Shown here: positions 17,398-26,517 of the stretch, one piece after another
Layout: every line of letters begins with the position of its first letter
Numbering within the stretch: position 1 is the stretch's first letter
From: Erysipelotrichaceae bacterium
Lineage (GTDB): Bacteria; Bacillota_I; Bacilli_A; Erysipelotrichales; Erysipelotrichaceae
Reading direction: 5' to 3'
Length of the DNA: 64,000 nt
NCBI GenBank assembly: GCA_017431225.1
Contig: JAFRLM010000020.1
Location: 22,081-86,080, forward strand
Notes under the pieces: generated by a model
What the model was told of the DNA's origin: nothing
Databases searched by the model: none
Seen by the model: only the letters and a program-made list of their open reading frames with translations
Translations under genes and position numbers: made by a program

Positions 17398-20300
17398 TTA
17401 TTTACCAGCTGTGTTCGGTACGGGCGGTTTCGGAGGAGTCGGCGGTGACGGCGGAGTGTGGGAGTTCGTTACAGTGAATCCATCCTTCGCGTTTCCGCTG
17501 ATCACAGTCGTGTAGGATTTGACTGTGTCTTCGGTAACGGTGTATTTGATCTCTTTTCCGCCTTCACAGACCGGAAGATCTTCCAGAGTTGCTGTCCACT
17601 TGTTTTCCTCGTTCAGTTCGAAGGTTTCGATCTCTTCGCCATTCGCAAGGACATGGACTGTGACAGAAGCCGGACGCAGTTTATCCTTATCATTGACATC
17701 ATTCCAGACTTTCTTGACCGTCAGGTCTGTGGTCTCCGGAGTGTACTGGTTGGTGAAAGTCGTGATGAGTCCGGATACTTCTTTGCTGAGGAGCTTGTAG
17801 CCTTCCGGCATAGAGCCTTCTTCCCAGCTATAAGTGATCTCCTGACCGTCCTTATACTTCGGAAGACCTTCAACTGTTGCTTCCCAGTTCTTATCAGCAG
17901 TCAGAGAAACGGACTGGCCGTTGGAAAGAGTCATCGTGATTGAACCCGGACGTTTTCCATCCTGATCGTCGGCATCATCCCAGACTTTTTTAACAGTAAC
18001 GGCTGTTGTTTCCGGAGTATAGCTGTTGACGATCGTTGTGCTGGTTCCTGAAGAATTGACATTGTAGGCAACCGTATATTCACCGAGCTTGCCATCCTGT
18101 TCGCCGACTTCCTTGACAAAGTAAGTGATCGGAGAGCCATCTTTATTAGCAGCAAGATCTTTCCAGGTGTATTCCAGGCTGCCGTCGATCGGCAGAGTGA
18201 TCGGATCTCCAACTGTCTCCTCAACAGTTTCAGTCGTGGCTTCTGCTCTTAATGCAGGAGCTTCTGCTGCTTCAGCAGTTTCGTTTATTGCTTCTGCCTT
18301 TAAGACAGGAGCCTCGTTTGCTTCTTCAGCTGCAGGCGCAGTTTCTTCAACAACTGCGGTTTCAGTGTTTTCCGCTGCTGCTTCCGGAGCTGTTTCTGTT
18401 TCTGCTGCTTCGGCCTGAGTTTCTTCAACAGCTTCTGCAGGAGCTGCTTCCTGTGCTTCGCTTTCAGCTGCTTCTTCTGTCTGAAGAGTTTCTGTTTCAG
18501 ATGTTTCCGCTGCTTCAGCTGTCTCTGCAGGAACTTCCTGTTTCTCTTCAACAGCAGCTTCTTCAGTCGTGGCTGCCGGAGCGGCTTCCTTCTCTGCTTC
18601 AGTCAGATCTGTTGTTGCAGCGCTTTCCACAGCCTTTGTGTATCTCATCATCAGCTGGACACTGATGGTTTCCGGACGCTTGCCGTCCTGATCATCCGCA
18701 TCGTCCCAGGACTTGACGACCTGATAAGTCGTTGTTGCGGTTGCGTGCGTATTGGTGATAGTACCGTTATTGTTTGCCGGAGAGCCGGATACTTCGTATC
18801 CTTCCGGTACGGTGTCTTCGGTCACTGTATAGGTAATCTCATTTCCGTTCGCGTTTTTCGGCAGACCGGACCACTTATAGGTCCATGTATTTCCGTTCTT
18901 CGTGATCTCCGGAGTCGGAGCAGTCGTTCCATCCGGAAGTCCGTTCAAGGTGAGAGTGAGTTCCTCAGGACGGATACCATCCTGGTTATCGGCATCATTC
19001 CATGCCTTAGTGACAGTGACATCTGTCGTTTCCGGAGTATAACTGTTGGTGATCGTTCCGTTATTGTTTGCCGGAGATCCTGTCATCGTATAATCGCTCG
19101 GAACAGTGTTTTCCGATACGGTGTAAGTGATCTCTGCACCTGTGCTGTCATATTTCGGTAATCCTGTCCAGGTATAGGTCCAGGTATTGCCGTCTGTGCT
19201 CTTTGTGATCTCCGGAGTCGGAGCAGTCGTGCCTTCCGGAAGATTATTCACCGTCAGTTCAAGAGTTTCCGGACGTTTTCCGTCCTGGTTGCTTGCGTCA
19301 TCCCAGACTTTTGTAACGGTGATGTCCTTGACTGCATATTCATTGGTATAAGTGACTTCATAGACGGTGTTCGTCGATTCGATCGTCCCGGTGGAGGTAC
19401 GGCCGCCTACGAACTTATCCGTCGTTCCTTCTCCGTCAATTACTTTGATCTTGGCTGTCTTGAAAATGAAGCCGGTCGGGAGATCACCTTCTGTGATCTC
19501 GTACGTCGAATCTGTCGGCAGGTTGTTAAGACGGACGGAATGACCATCCTTCATATTGACCGTGATCGTTGAACCGCTTGGTGCGTAGTACCAGCCATTC
19601 GCTCCGTCTTCGGCTGTTGCGCCGGAAACGCCTTCTGTGACCGGATTTCCGTCTTTATCCCGAACGGAGATCCAGACCCAGTAATCAGAGTCATGGCCAT
19701 CATCTCCTGCAGGCGGAGCATCCGGAGCCAGAGAGTTTGTAACTTTCAGCGTGAACGGGAAAGTTGCGTCTTCCGGAACATTTTCACCTTCGACGACTTT
19801 CTTGATATTCAGGCTGGAACGACGATAGTTGGTTGCAGTAAGGGAATTTGCGGATTCATCCGCATAGTACTGATCGCCATTGATCGTATAAACAGTCGCT
19901 CCGCTGGGAGCAGTGTGTTTTTCATCGACTTTTATCAGCACCGTCAGCGTTCCGTCGATCATCATTGGGTGTACAGTTGGGACATCGAGTTCCCAGTGAT
20001 AGGTCAGATCGTCCGGTTCGCTGAAAGTGAAGTCATGGCCTTCGGATCCTTTCAGAACTTCCATTTCACCATCCGCATTGGTGCGCATGATGCCGATCGA
20101 AACAAAGACACTGCCCTTCCAGCCATTATCACTGTTAAGGGAAACCGAATATACCGGCTCAGTATCATCATCTCTGAGAACACCAAGCGTGACCGATTTT
20201 GCTGACTGACTGTCGATCTCATTTTCCCATTCCTTCGAAACAGCGAGCTGTTTAACAGCATCTGTCTGTACCGGATCAGGATTCGTATAATTCACGCTTC

Positions 20301-21861
20301 CGCCGTCATAACCTTCACGGGTATCATCCCAGGTCAGTGTGGCAGTTGTATTCGTTGACAGATTGCCGTTCTTATCAATGTACTGCTGAATGTTGGAATC
20401 CAGTTCACCCCAGGCGCCTTGGTTGCTTTCATCAACATACGGATCGTTCTTGATGTCAGCTACGATATCCAGAGTTGTCTGGCTCGGGTAGACATCAAAG
20501 GTAACTGAATAGGTAACACCGTCGAGAAGTGTGCCGACACTGCTCAGATTCCAGTTTACAGAGCCGTTCTCTAATTTGGCTTGAGGCGGATCGTAATTAT
20601 ATAAGGCATTCTTCCCTGTCCATTCGTATTTAAGATTTCCGCCGGAAACACTTCCGTTCACGGTAACACTGTTGGAACCCCATCTGACAGTAGAGGTGCC
20701 GTCACCGTTATCTGTTACGGTGTAGGTCTCCATCTCGCCGCTTGTCAGGTTGACGCGCTGAAACTGATTGTTGCTGTCGAGCGGAATGCTGATCCAATAC
20801 TGGTATTCCTCGATCACTTCGAGAAGCTCGGAGATTTCACCAGTCGATGTTTCGACCTCGTTGGTCGTACCGTCTGCGATGCCGACGTTCGTAACACCAA
20901 GGGCATTAACGATCGTCTGGAAGATGCTTTCGATCGCCTCGGTCAAGGCGGATGTATCAGAAGCATTAAAATAGTTTTCTGTAGCTACGGTCTGTCCATC
21001 CATGCCCGGACGGTCAGAACCGTTATTTGCGTAATAGATCAGATCATCAAGCAGATCTGCTTCTCTACCGTATGCGTAAATACCGAAAAGGGTCGTATCT
21101 GTACGGCTCTCAATCGTAAGTGCTTCATTGCGGGCTTCCTGATAGAACGGCCGGAAATCCGTCCACTGATGGTTTCCTGCCGGGTTGATCGGTCCATTAT
21201 GGCCAGTACCGTTCGCACCGGACGCAGTGCAGGCACCGTCGGTTACGAGAATGACGAATGTAGGATCGCTGTCAGCAGAGTTAAGATATGAAATTGCCTG
21301 CTGCAGGCCGCTTTCCCAGTTCGTGCCGTTACCGTTATAGTTCAGATTTACGGTTCCGTCTACTCCGTCATCAAAGAAGCGGTTCGCACCGTTATTGTTA
21401 GAGGTAAGATTGCTTGTCCATCCCTGACGTTGGGCTCCGGTCACCGCAAAAGTAACGATCGCGACCTGGATATTGTTCGGATTGGAGGAACTCTGATATC
21501 CCCTCAGGTTCTCAATGAAATCATGCACGATATCTTCGGCATAATCCGCCCGGTTGCGGTTCGGGTTCGTGGTGACGTTGTTGCTGGTCATACTGGACGA
21601 GACGTCATATACGATCAGTACATTAACATTTGATGCGGTTTCGACTTCTGTATCCGCATCGCCGGTGACGGACAGCTCGATCTTGTAAGTGCCGTCATTA
21701 CTGCCATCCTCCGTTTTGTTCGGCGTGGCAGTCTTGTCGTGTTCCGGTGGAATAACTTCCGCCTTAACACGGGTCGCCAAAGGTGAGATCCCCAGCGAAT
21801 TGCTTACCAACATGGACAGGACAAACGCCATTGTCAGCAAGACTTTTCCAATTCTCCTCAT
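17398..21861 (-). CDS. Large vWA and Cna-B repeat surface protein
   Basis: 1487 residues. In order: signal peptide (1-~34); von Willebrand A domain from about residue 80 with MIDAS motif DVSSS and the VILVTDGA strand; a beta-rich central part; a pilin-like domain starting SLNIKKVVEGE (~680); then about five Cna-B repeats (starting near 848, 947, 1049, 1290, 1382), each with the VxKxW..D....DGKRP entry strand and a late ITN Asn suited to Lys-Asn isopeptide bonds. The third repeat is split by a ~150-residue Ala/Glu-rich insert. The protein ends PPKPPVPNTAGK: an LPXTG-like VPNTA motif with no following hydrophobic helix or basic tail. It is probably a secreted adhesin or pilus-tip protein; how it is held at the cell is unclear. 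Confidence 0.9.
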   Translation of the reverse strand: MRRIGKVLLTMAFVLSMLVSNSLGISPLATRVKAEVIPPEHDKTATPNKTEDGSNDGTYKIELSVTGDADTEVETASNVNVLIVYDVSSSMTSNNVTTNPNRNRADYAEDIVHDFIENLRGYQSSSNPNNIQVAIVTFAVTGAQRQGWTSNLTSNNNGANRFFDDGVDGTVNLNYNGNGTNWESGLQQAISYLNSADSDPTFVILVTDGACTASGANGTGHNGPINPAGNHQWTDFRPFYQEARNEALTIESRTDTTLFGIYAYGREADLLDDLIYYANNGSDRPGMDGQTVATENYFNASDTSALTEAIESIFQTIVNALGVTNVGIADGTTNEVETSTGEISELLEVIEEYQYWISIPLDSNNQFQRVNLTSGEMETYTVTDNGDGTSTVRWGSNSVTVNGSVSGGNLKYEWTGKNALYNYDPPQAKLENGSVNWNLSSVGTLLDGVTYSVTFDVYPSQTTLDIVADIKNDPYVDESNQGAWGELDSNIQQYIDKNGNLSTNTTATLTWDDTREGYDGGSVNYTNPDPVQTDAVKQLAVSKEWENEIDSQSAKSVTLGVLRDDDTEPVYSVSLNSDNGWKGSVFVSIGIMRTNADGEMEVLKGSEGHDFTFSEPDDLTYHWELDVPTVHPMMIDGTLTVLIKVDEKHTAPSGATVYTINGDQYYADESANSLTATNYRRSSLNIKKVVEGENVPEDATFPFTLKVTNSLAPDAPPAGDDGHDSDYWVWISVRDKDGNPVTEGVSGATAEDGANGWYYAPSGSTITVNMKDGHSVRLNNLPTDSTYEITEGDLPTGFIFKTAKIKVIDGEGTTDKFVGGRTSTGTIESTNTVYEVTYTNEYAVKDITVTKVWDDASNQDGKRPETLELTVNNLPEGTTAPTPEITKSTDGNTWTYTWTGLPKYDSTGAEITYTVSENTVPSDYTMTGSPANNNGTITNSYTPETTDVTVTKAWNDADNQDGIRPEELTLTLNGLPDGTTAPTPEITKNGNTWTYKWSGLPKNANGNEITYTVTEDTVPEGYEVSGSPANNNGTITNTHATATTTYQVVKSWDDADDQDGKRPETISVQLMMRYTKAVESAATTDLTEAEKEAAPAATTEEAAVEEKQEVPAETAEAAETSETETLQTEEAAESEAQEAAPAEAVEETQAEAAETETAPEAAAENTETAVVEETAPAAEEANEAPVLKAEAINETAEAAEAPALRAEATTETVEETVGDPITLPIDGSLEYTWKDLAANKDGSPITYFVKEVGEQDGKLGEYTVAYNVNSSGTSTTIVNSYTPETTAVTVKKVWDDADDQDGKRPGSITMTLSNGQSVSLTADKNWEATVEGLPKYKDGQEITYSWEEGSMPEGYKLLSKEVSGLITTFTNQYTPETTDLTVKKVWNDVNDKDKLRPASVTVHVLANGEEIETFELNEENKWTATLEDLPVCEGGKEIKYTVTEDTVKSYTTVISGNAKDGFTVTNSHTPPSPPTPPKPPVPNTAGK
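18205..18650 (-). repeat. Ala/Glu-rich low-complexity insert in a Cna-B repeat
   Basis: About 150 codons dominated by Ala, Glu and Thr interrupt the third Cna-B repeat between its first strands and the strand that resumes ITLPIDGSLEYTW. The motif APVLKAE inside resembles APVLLAAD in the N-terminal acidic region of the second Cna-B protein, suggesting segment exchange between the two genes. Confidence 0.75.
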
Positions 21862-22350
21862 ACGCTTTCTTTCATCAGATCAGGCAACGGTCTGATGATT
21901 CCCTTTCCGGCCTTATATCCTTTTGTAATATGCGCAGGCCATTGCCGCATATCAGCTAAGCTCCACGGAGCTTTGCTTCCATTTGCCGAAGGCTGAACAC
22001 GGGTCTCGATGAATTGTTTTCCTACACAAAAAAGTTTGTGTCGGATCTGAAACACAAACATGATCTTGATTGATATAGTGACCATGTTTTGTGCGTTTAT
22101 TCCGGTCCAATCTTCTAACACGGATTTGATTAACTTTGCAGTTAACTGACGGTTGATTGAATATGCTTTCAACACGACAAAATCGCGCAAAACATATATG
22201 CTGATACTAGTAGAATATCATTATTCACTGCCGGAATAAATATGCAATTTATATATTTTGCCACATTTTTACCGCAGTGTTTTAGATGACAGACACAAAT
22301 ACGTCTAAGAAAATTAGATTTTTTGTCTAAGAGTTATAGTATACAATCTT
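21862..22350 (-). promoter_or_regulatory. Long, structured upstream region of the first Cna-B gene
   Basis: No convincing gene lies between the Cna-B gene and 22350. Reading leftwards, the last ~130 bases can fold into AAGCTC-CGTG-GAGCTT (about 21957-21972) and ATATGCG with CGCATAT around an 11-base loop (about 21928-21952). The loop GGCAA can pair with TTGCC near 21892, just ahead of the start codon. TATACT near 22340 is a possible -10, which would give a ~450-base leader. Translation would start at 21861 with only a weak GAAAG site. Confidence 0.45.
22303..22332. repeat. Direct repeat GTCTAAGA, 22-bp period
   Basis: GTCTAAGA at 22303-22310 and 22325-22332, two helical turns apart and next to candidate -10 boxes (TATACT leftwards, TACAAT rightwards). 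The geometry fits a dimeric activator site such as those of LytTR regulators. Confidence 0.5.
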
Positions 22351-22406
22351 CTTGCAGCTTCATCATGCCATCGAAGGATACATTGCTGGAGCAATGACAA
22401 GATTAA

Positions 22407-22447
22407 CAAAAAGGATGCCTCCCATAGATTCAGGGAAGCATCCTTTT
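22407..22447 (-). terminator. Terminator of the second Cna-B gene
   Basis: AAAAGGATGC with GCATCCTTTT and a U-run on the leftward strand, about 85 bases beyond the stop codon. Confidence 0.85.
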
Positions 22448-22529
22448 AAGTTGTGTAATAGTCCGGTTATCAGTATGTCCGGGATCCCGGGATAAACCCT
22501 TTATGAATCCGCGTTTTTTAGCTGAACCG

Positions 22530-24866
22530 TTATTTACCTGCAGTATTCGGTACAGGCGGTTTCGGCGAAGTCGGCGGAGTCGGCGGAGTGTGGGAGTTCG
22601 TTACAGTGAATCCGTCCTTCGCGCTGCCGCTGATCGCTGTCGTATAGGAAGCGACTGTGTCTTCGGTAACGGTGTATTTGATCTCCTTGCCGTCTTTCAG
22701 GACAGGCTGTCCTTCTAATGTAGCCGTCCACTTGTTTTCCTCGCTCAGTTCAAAGGATTCGACTTCTTTGCCGTCGGCGAGGATATGAACGGTGACTTTT
22801 GCCGGACGCAGTTTATCCTTATTGTTGACATCGTTCCAGACTTTCTTGACGGTGATGTCAATGGTCTTCGGAGTGTACTGATTCGTGATCGTTGTGATGA
22901 GACCTGAGACTTCCTGAGAGAGAAGCTTATAGCCTTCCGGCATACTGTCTTCTTTCCAGGTGTAGGTGATCTCTTTCCCGTTTTCGTATTTGGGAAGGCC
23001 TTCCACAACGGCTGTCCACTGGTTGCTTTCGCTCAAAGTAACTTTATCGCCATTGGAGAGAGTAACATTTAATGTCTGCGGACGCATGCCGTCCTTATTG
23101 TCGGAATCTTCCCATACCTTGACGATCGTCAGATCGATCGTTTCAGGAGTGTGGGTATTTTTGATCGTTCCGCCGTTTTCTACCGCTGCCGTCGGACTCT
23201 TTTCATATCCATCCGGTACAGTTTCCTCTCTTACGGTATAAACGATCGGTTCGCCGCCTGCGTATACCGGCACATTGCTCCAGGTATATGTCCAGGTATT
23301 GCCGTCTTCACTCTTTGTGATCGTCGGATTCGGAGCTGTCACTCCCTCCGGAAGACCATTCAGAGTTAATGTCAGTTCATCCGGGCGTTTGCCGTCCTGG
23401 TTATTGGCGTCATCCCATTCCTTAGTGACACTGACTTCTGTTTTTGCCGGTGCATGTGTATTGGTGATCGTTGCACCGTTTCCAACGGCAGCATCCGGGC
23501 TCTTGGTATAACCTCTCGGGACTTCGTCTTCAGATACTGTATAAACGATCTCTTCCCCGTTCAGTGTCTTGGGAAGACCTGCCCAGGTATAGGTCCAGAA
23601 ATCTCCCTCTTTCTTGATCTCCGGAGCAGGAGCGGTCGTTCCTTCCGGGAGACCATTCAGAGTCAGCTCAAGACTATCCGGACGGATGCCGTCCTGGTCG
23701 CTGCTGTCAGCCCAGGACTTGGTGACGGTAACGGTTGCTGTTTCAGGCTTGTTGGTGATGCTGCCGGCATTCTCTTCCGGTGTGCTTCTTACATATGTTC
23801 CTCTTGCCCAGAACGACCAGGAAGGATGAGAGTCGAATTTGATCTTGCCGGGGTTGCCGGAAGTCATTGTAAACCCGCCTTCAGCATGATGACCGAAGCC
23901 GGTAAGATATGTTGTGCCCTCCCAATCCTCATGCGGAAACTGCGGATGTTCTCTGACAAGGGCAAGTAGGATCTTCTGCTCGATCACGCTGATCTCTTCG
24001 GGAGTCCAGATATACAGCTGATTGCCTTTTTTAGCGGCAATGAAAGACTTCTCTTTCGATTCTGTATATACTTCAAATTCGGTAACGCTATTTGGCTGGA
24101 TCCATACCCAGTCCTCTTCACCGTCAAGCGTTGTCATATTGACTGCCGGATCTTTATGTTTTTCCGCGACTTCTGTGTAATTAGGAACGGTTACTTCCGC
24201 GACCGCGAAATTATAAACATGATACTTCCCATCATCGCCAATATAAAAGGCCGGTTCCTGATCATCACTGTCCGTCAGTCTGAATTCGTGTTTCCATTCA
24301 TTGGCGGCAGTGACTGTAGCGGTGTCAAACAGATCGCTCTCTGTATAAGAATCACCTTTATAGCGATACAGCTTTACCGTAATGGAATCCGGGCGAAGAC
24401 GAAGACTATCATTGCTGTCGTCCCATACTTTTGTAAAAGGAATGATGATCGTTGACGGATCGTAAACATCAACTCCATCTCCTTCTGCTCTGATAGTGAT
24501 TTCGCCATCTTCGCCTTCCGGATCCGCTGCTAAAAGAACAGGAGCATTCAGTTTATCCGCAGCTGCGGGATTCTCCTGCACTGCTTCTTCCTTATCCGCA
24601 GCGACCTTTTCTTCAGGAACTTCTGCATCTTCGCCTTCAGTACCTTCAGCAGCGATTGTCGGCTGTTCTGCCTCTGCTTCAGCTGCTTCAGCGCTTCCGC
24701 CATCTTCATTTTCTTCATTCTGATTCTGATCATCCAGTATCACTGTCTGCTCTCCATCGTCCGCAGCTTTCGCAACATTTGTGAATGGCGAGATGCCGAC
24801 ACTGTTGCTTACCAGCATGAATAGAACGAACGACAGGATCATCAGAATTTTTTTGATTCGATTCAT
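22530..24866 (-). CDS. Cna-B repeat surface protein
   Basis: 778 residues from ATG 24866, which has a GGGGGG ribosome site; an in-frame ATG at 24929 lacks one. A signal peptide near-identical to that of its neighbour (LVSNSVGISPF) is followed by an acidic low-complexity region (~residues 35-120), one diverged Cna-B-like domain starting PFTKVWDDSND, a ~130-residue region I do not recognise (LYIWTPEEISVIEQ...), and four Cna-B repeats (from about 380, 479, 579, 675). It ends in the same PPKPPVPNTAGK without a membrane anchor. The last two repeats are close to those of the first protein, indicating duplication. Confidence 0.88.
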   Translation of the reverse strand: MNRIKKILMILSFVLFMLVSNSVGISPFTNVAKAADDGEQTVILDDQNQNEENEDGGSAEAAEAEAEQPTIAAEGTEGEDAEVPEEKVAADKEEAVQENPAAADKLNAPVLLAADPEGEDGEITIRAEGDGVDVYDPSTIIIPFTKVWDDSNDSLRLRPDSITVKLYRYKGDSYTESDLFDTATVTAANEWKHEFRLTDSDDQEPAFYIGDDGKYHVYNFAVAEVTVPNYTEVAEKHKDPAVNMTTLDGEEDWVWIQPNSVTEFEVYTESKEKSFIAAKKGNQLYIWTPEEISVIEQKILLALVREHPQFPHEDWEGTTYLTGFGHHAEGGFTMTSGNPGKIKFDSHPSWSFWARGTYVRSTPEENAGSITNKPETATVTVTKSWADSSDQDGIRPDSLELTLNGLPEGTTAPAPEIKKEGDFWTYTWAGLPKTLNGEEIVYTVSEDEVPRGYTKSPDAAVGNGATITNTHAPAKTEVSVTKEWDDANNQDGKRPDELTLTLNGLPEGVTAPNPTITKSEDGNTWTYTWSNVPVYAGGEPIVYTVREETVPDGYEKSPTAAVENGGTIKNTHTPETIDLTIVKVWEDSDNKDGMRPQTLNVTLSNGDKVTLSESNQWTAVVEGLPKYENGKEITYTWKEDSMPEGYKLLSQEVSGLITTITNQYTPKTIDITVKKVWNDVNNKDKLRPAKVTVHILADGKEVESFELSEENKWTATLEGQPVLKDGKEIKYTVTEDTVASYTTAISGSAKDGFTVTNSHTPPTPPTSPKPPVPNTAGK

Positions 24867-25351
24867 GTTGAACCCCCCTGCGCATACAAGCGCACATGCT
24901 TTTTGTACAACGTAAAAACAAAAAGACACTACTTCATTTCTAGGCTACCACGCAGAATCCGCAAAGAATTAGACGCATCTACCCCTTATTTCCAAATCCT
25001 TTTTCAGCGTCCTTACGATTCGACGAAACTGATCAGTCTTGGCCGAAATTATATAGTTCTTTCAGAATGATCCCACAGCAAAAGATCCGGCAGACCGGAA
25101 GTCTCCGGCTTACACAAAACAAAAGCCCGTCTTCAAAAACACGCAGAATGACGAACACAGGTCCGGGTTTTGCAGAAGATCGCTGACCATCTCAGTGAAC
25201 AGTCTTCGATAAGGAACATTTTGTTCATATAACATTTATGTGATAAATTCCTTCATCAGCGGTCTTTTTCTTTTCAGCCCCTCTTCTGTATAATAACGTT
25301 GCGTTTTTAAAGAAAGAGGAGCCGGTTTGCGCCGGCATGAGGGAATTATTT
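24867..25351. other. 485-base gap, no gene seen
   Basis: I find no coding region here. It should hold the leftward promoter of the second Cna-B gene (no clear box) and the rightward promoter of butyrate kinase: TATAAT at about 25290, some 55 bases before its start. A weak inverted repeat (AAAGCCCG/CGGGTTTT) lies near 25125-25175. Confidence 0.5.
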
Positions 25352-26443
25352 ATGAAACTTCTGATCATCAATCCGGGTTCGACCTCAACGAAGATCAGTC
25401 TTCATGATGAGGAGACAAAGCTTTTTGAGGAAAGCATCTTCCACGATGCGCCTGAACTTTTAAAATATCCGCACGTCAACGACCAGGTACCTTTCCGTAA
25501 ACAGGTCGTTCTCGATATCCTGAAAAAGAACGGTTACTCCCTGGAAGACGTTGATGTCTTTGTCGGCCGCGGCGGCAGCGCATGCCCCTGTGAAGCCGGT
25601 GTCATGGAAGTTACCGAAAAGCTCTACGAAGACACCCGTGACGGTGTCGGCGGAAGCGAACATGCCGCCAAGCTCGGCGTCATGCTGGCACACGATTTCT
25701 CCAAAGAGACCGGCAAGCCGGCTTACACGATGAACCCGACCAATGTCGATGAGCTGATCGATGAAGCCCGTATCACCGGTATCAAAGGTGTCTACAGCAA
25801 TGCCCAGGCTCATGTCCTGAACCAGAAAGCAGTCGCTACCTACCACGCGGAGAAGATGGGCAAAAAATACGAAGACTGCAACTTCGTCGTCTGCCATATC
25901 GATGGCGGTATCACTGTTCATGCACACCGCAAGGGCAGAATGATCGACGGCAACGTCGGTTCCGGCGGCGACGGCGCCTTCACACCCACCCGTATCGGCA
26001 GTGTCCCGATCCTGCCGCTGATCCAGTATTTAAAATCCCACAGTATCGAAGAAGTTGAACTGATGTGCTCCCGTGCCGGCGGTTTCGTTTCCCACTTCGG
26101 CACCAGCAACGCGGACGTTATTCACGAAAGAGTCGTCAACGGCGACAGGAAAGCCGGACTGATCTGGCGTTCAATGGTCTACCAGATCTGCAAGCAGATC
26201 GGTGCCATGGCTGTTGCTCTCGATGGAGAAGTTGACGGCATCCTGCTGACCGGCGGACTCATGCGCTTCCCGGACATCGCTGAGATGATCCATAAGAAGT
26301 GTGACTGGATCGCTCCGATCTACTGCTATCCGGGCGAACTGGAACAGGAAGCGCTTGCCAACGAGACCCTGAAAGTCCTGCACGGCAAGGCTAAGCTTAA
26401 GAAATACACAGGCGAACCTGTCTGGAAAGGCATCGAAGACTAA
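25352..26443 (+). CDS. buk: Butyrate kinase
   Basis: Acetokinase-family enzyme that transfers phosphate between butyryl phosphate and ADP, yielding ATP and butyrate. The family signature IINPGSTSTK at the N-terminus, HIDGGITVHAH and the GNVGSGGDGAFTPTR loop are conserved. 363 residues from ATG 25352, which has GAGGGAA; an ATG 15 bases upstream lacks a good site. No phosphotransbutyrylase is adjacent, so the rest of the pathway is elsewhere. A related branched-chain acyl kinase activity is possible. Confidence 0.93.
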   Translation: MKLLIINPGSTSTKISLHDEETKLFEESIFHDAPELLKYPHVNDQVPFRKQVVLDILKKNGYSLEDVDVFVGRGGSACPCEAGVMEVTEKLYEDTRDGVGGSEHAAKLGVMLAHDFSKETGKPAYTMNPTNVDELIDEARITGIKGVYSNAQAHVLNQKAVATYHAEKMGKKYEDCNFVVCHIDGGITVHAHRKGRMIDGNVGSGGDGAFTPTRIGSVPILPLIQYLKSHSIEEVELMCSRAGGFVSHFGTSNADVIHERVVNGDRKAGLIWRSMVYQICKQIGAMAVALDGEVDGILLTGGLMRFPDIAEMIHKKCDWIAPIYCYPGELEQEALANETLKVLHGKAKLKKYTGEPVWKGIED

Positions 26444-26444
26444 C

Positions 26445-26470
26445 AGAGGATCAAATGATCCTCTTTTCTT
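26445..26470 (+). terminator. Terminator after buk
   Basis: AGAGGATCA with TGATCCTCT followed by TTTTCTTTTT. Confidence 0.9.
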
Positions 26471-26504
26471 TTTCATATCGATTTCGCAGCTAAGAACTTT
26501 CGTG

Positions 26505-26510
26505 TAAAAT
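26505..26510 (+). promoter_or_regulatory. -10 box, predicted leaderless MFS promoter
   Basis: TAAAAT 7 bases before the MFS ATG at 26518; the -35 region is poor. Confidence 0.5.
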
Positions 26511-26517
26511 GGAACCT

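Noticed and set aside
18125..18665. Leu/Gln-rich and Ala/Ser-rich rightward frames
   Set aside because: They are the reverse strand of the Ala/Glu-rich insert; skewed codon use keeps all frames open.
21901..21990. c-di-GMP-I riboswitch upstream of the large Cna-B gene
   Set aside because: GCAAAGC is present, but the conserved second helix and tetraloop/receptor sequences of that class are not; kept only as an unnamed structured leader.
21858..22190. 110-residue leftward frame overlapping the large Cna-B start by ATGA
   Set aside because: The overlap geometry is tempting, but there is no ribosome site, the region folds as RNA and composition is not protein-like along most of it. A leader peptide cannot be wholly excluded.
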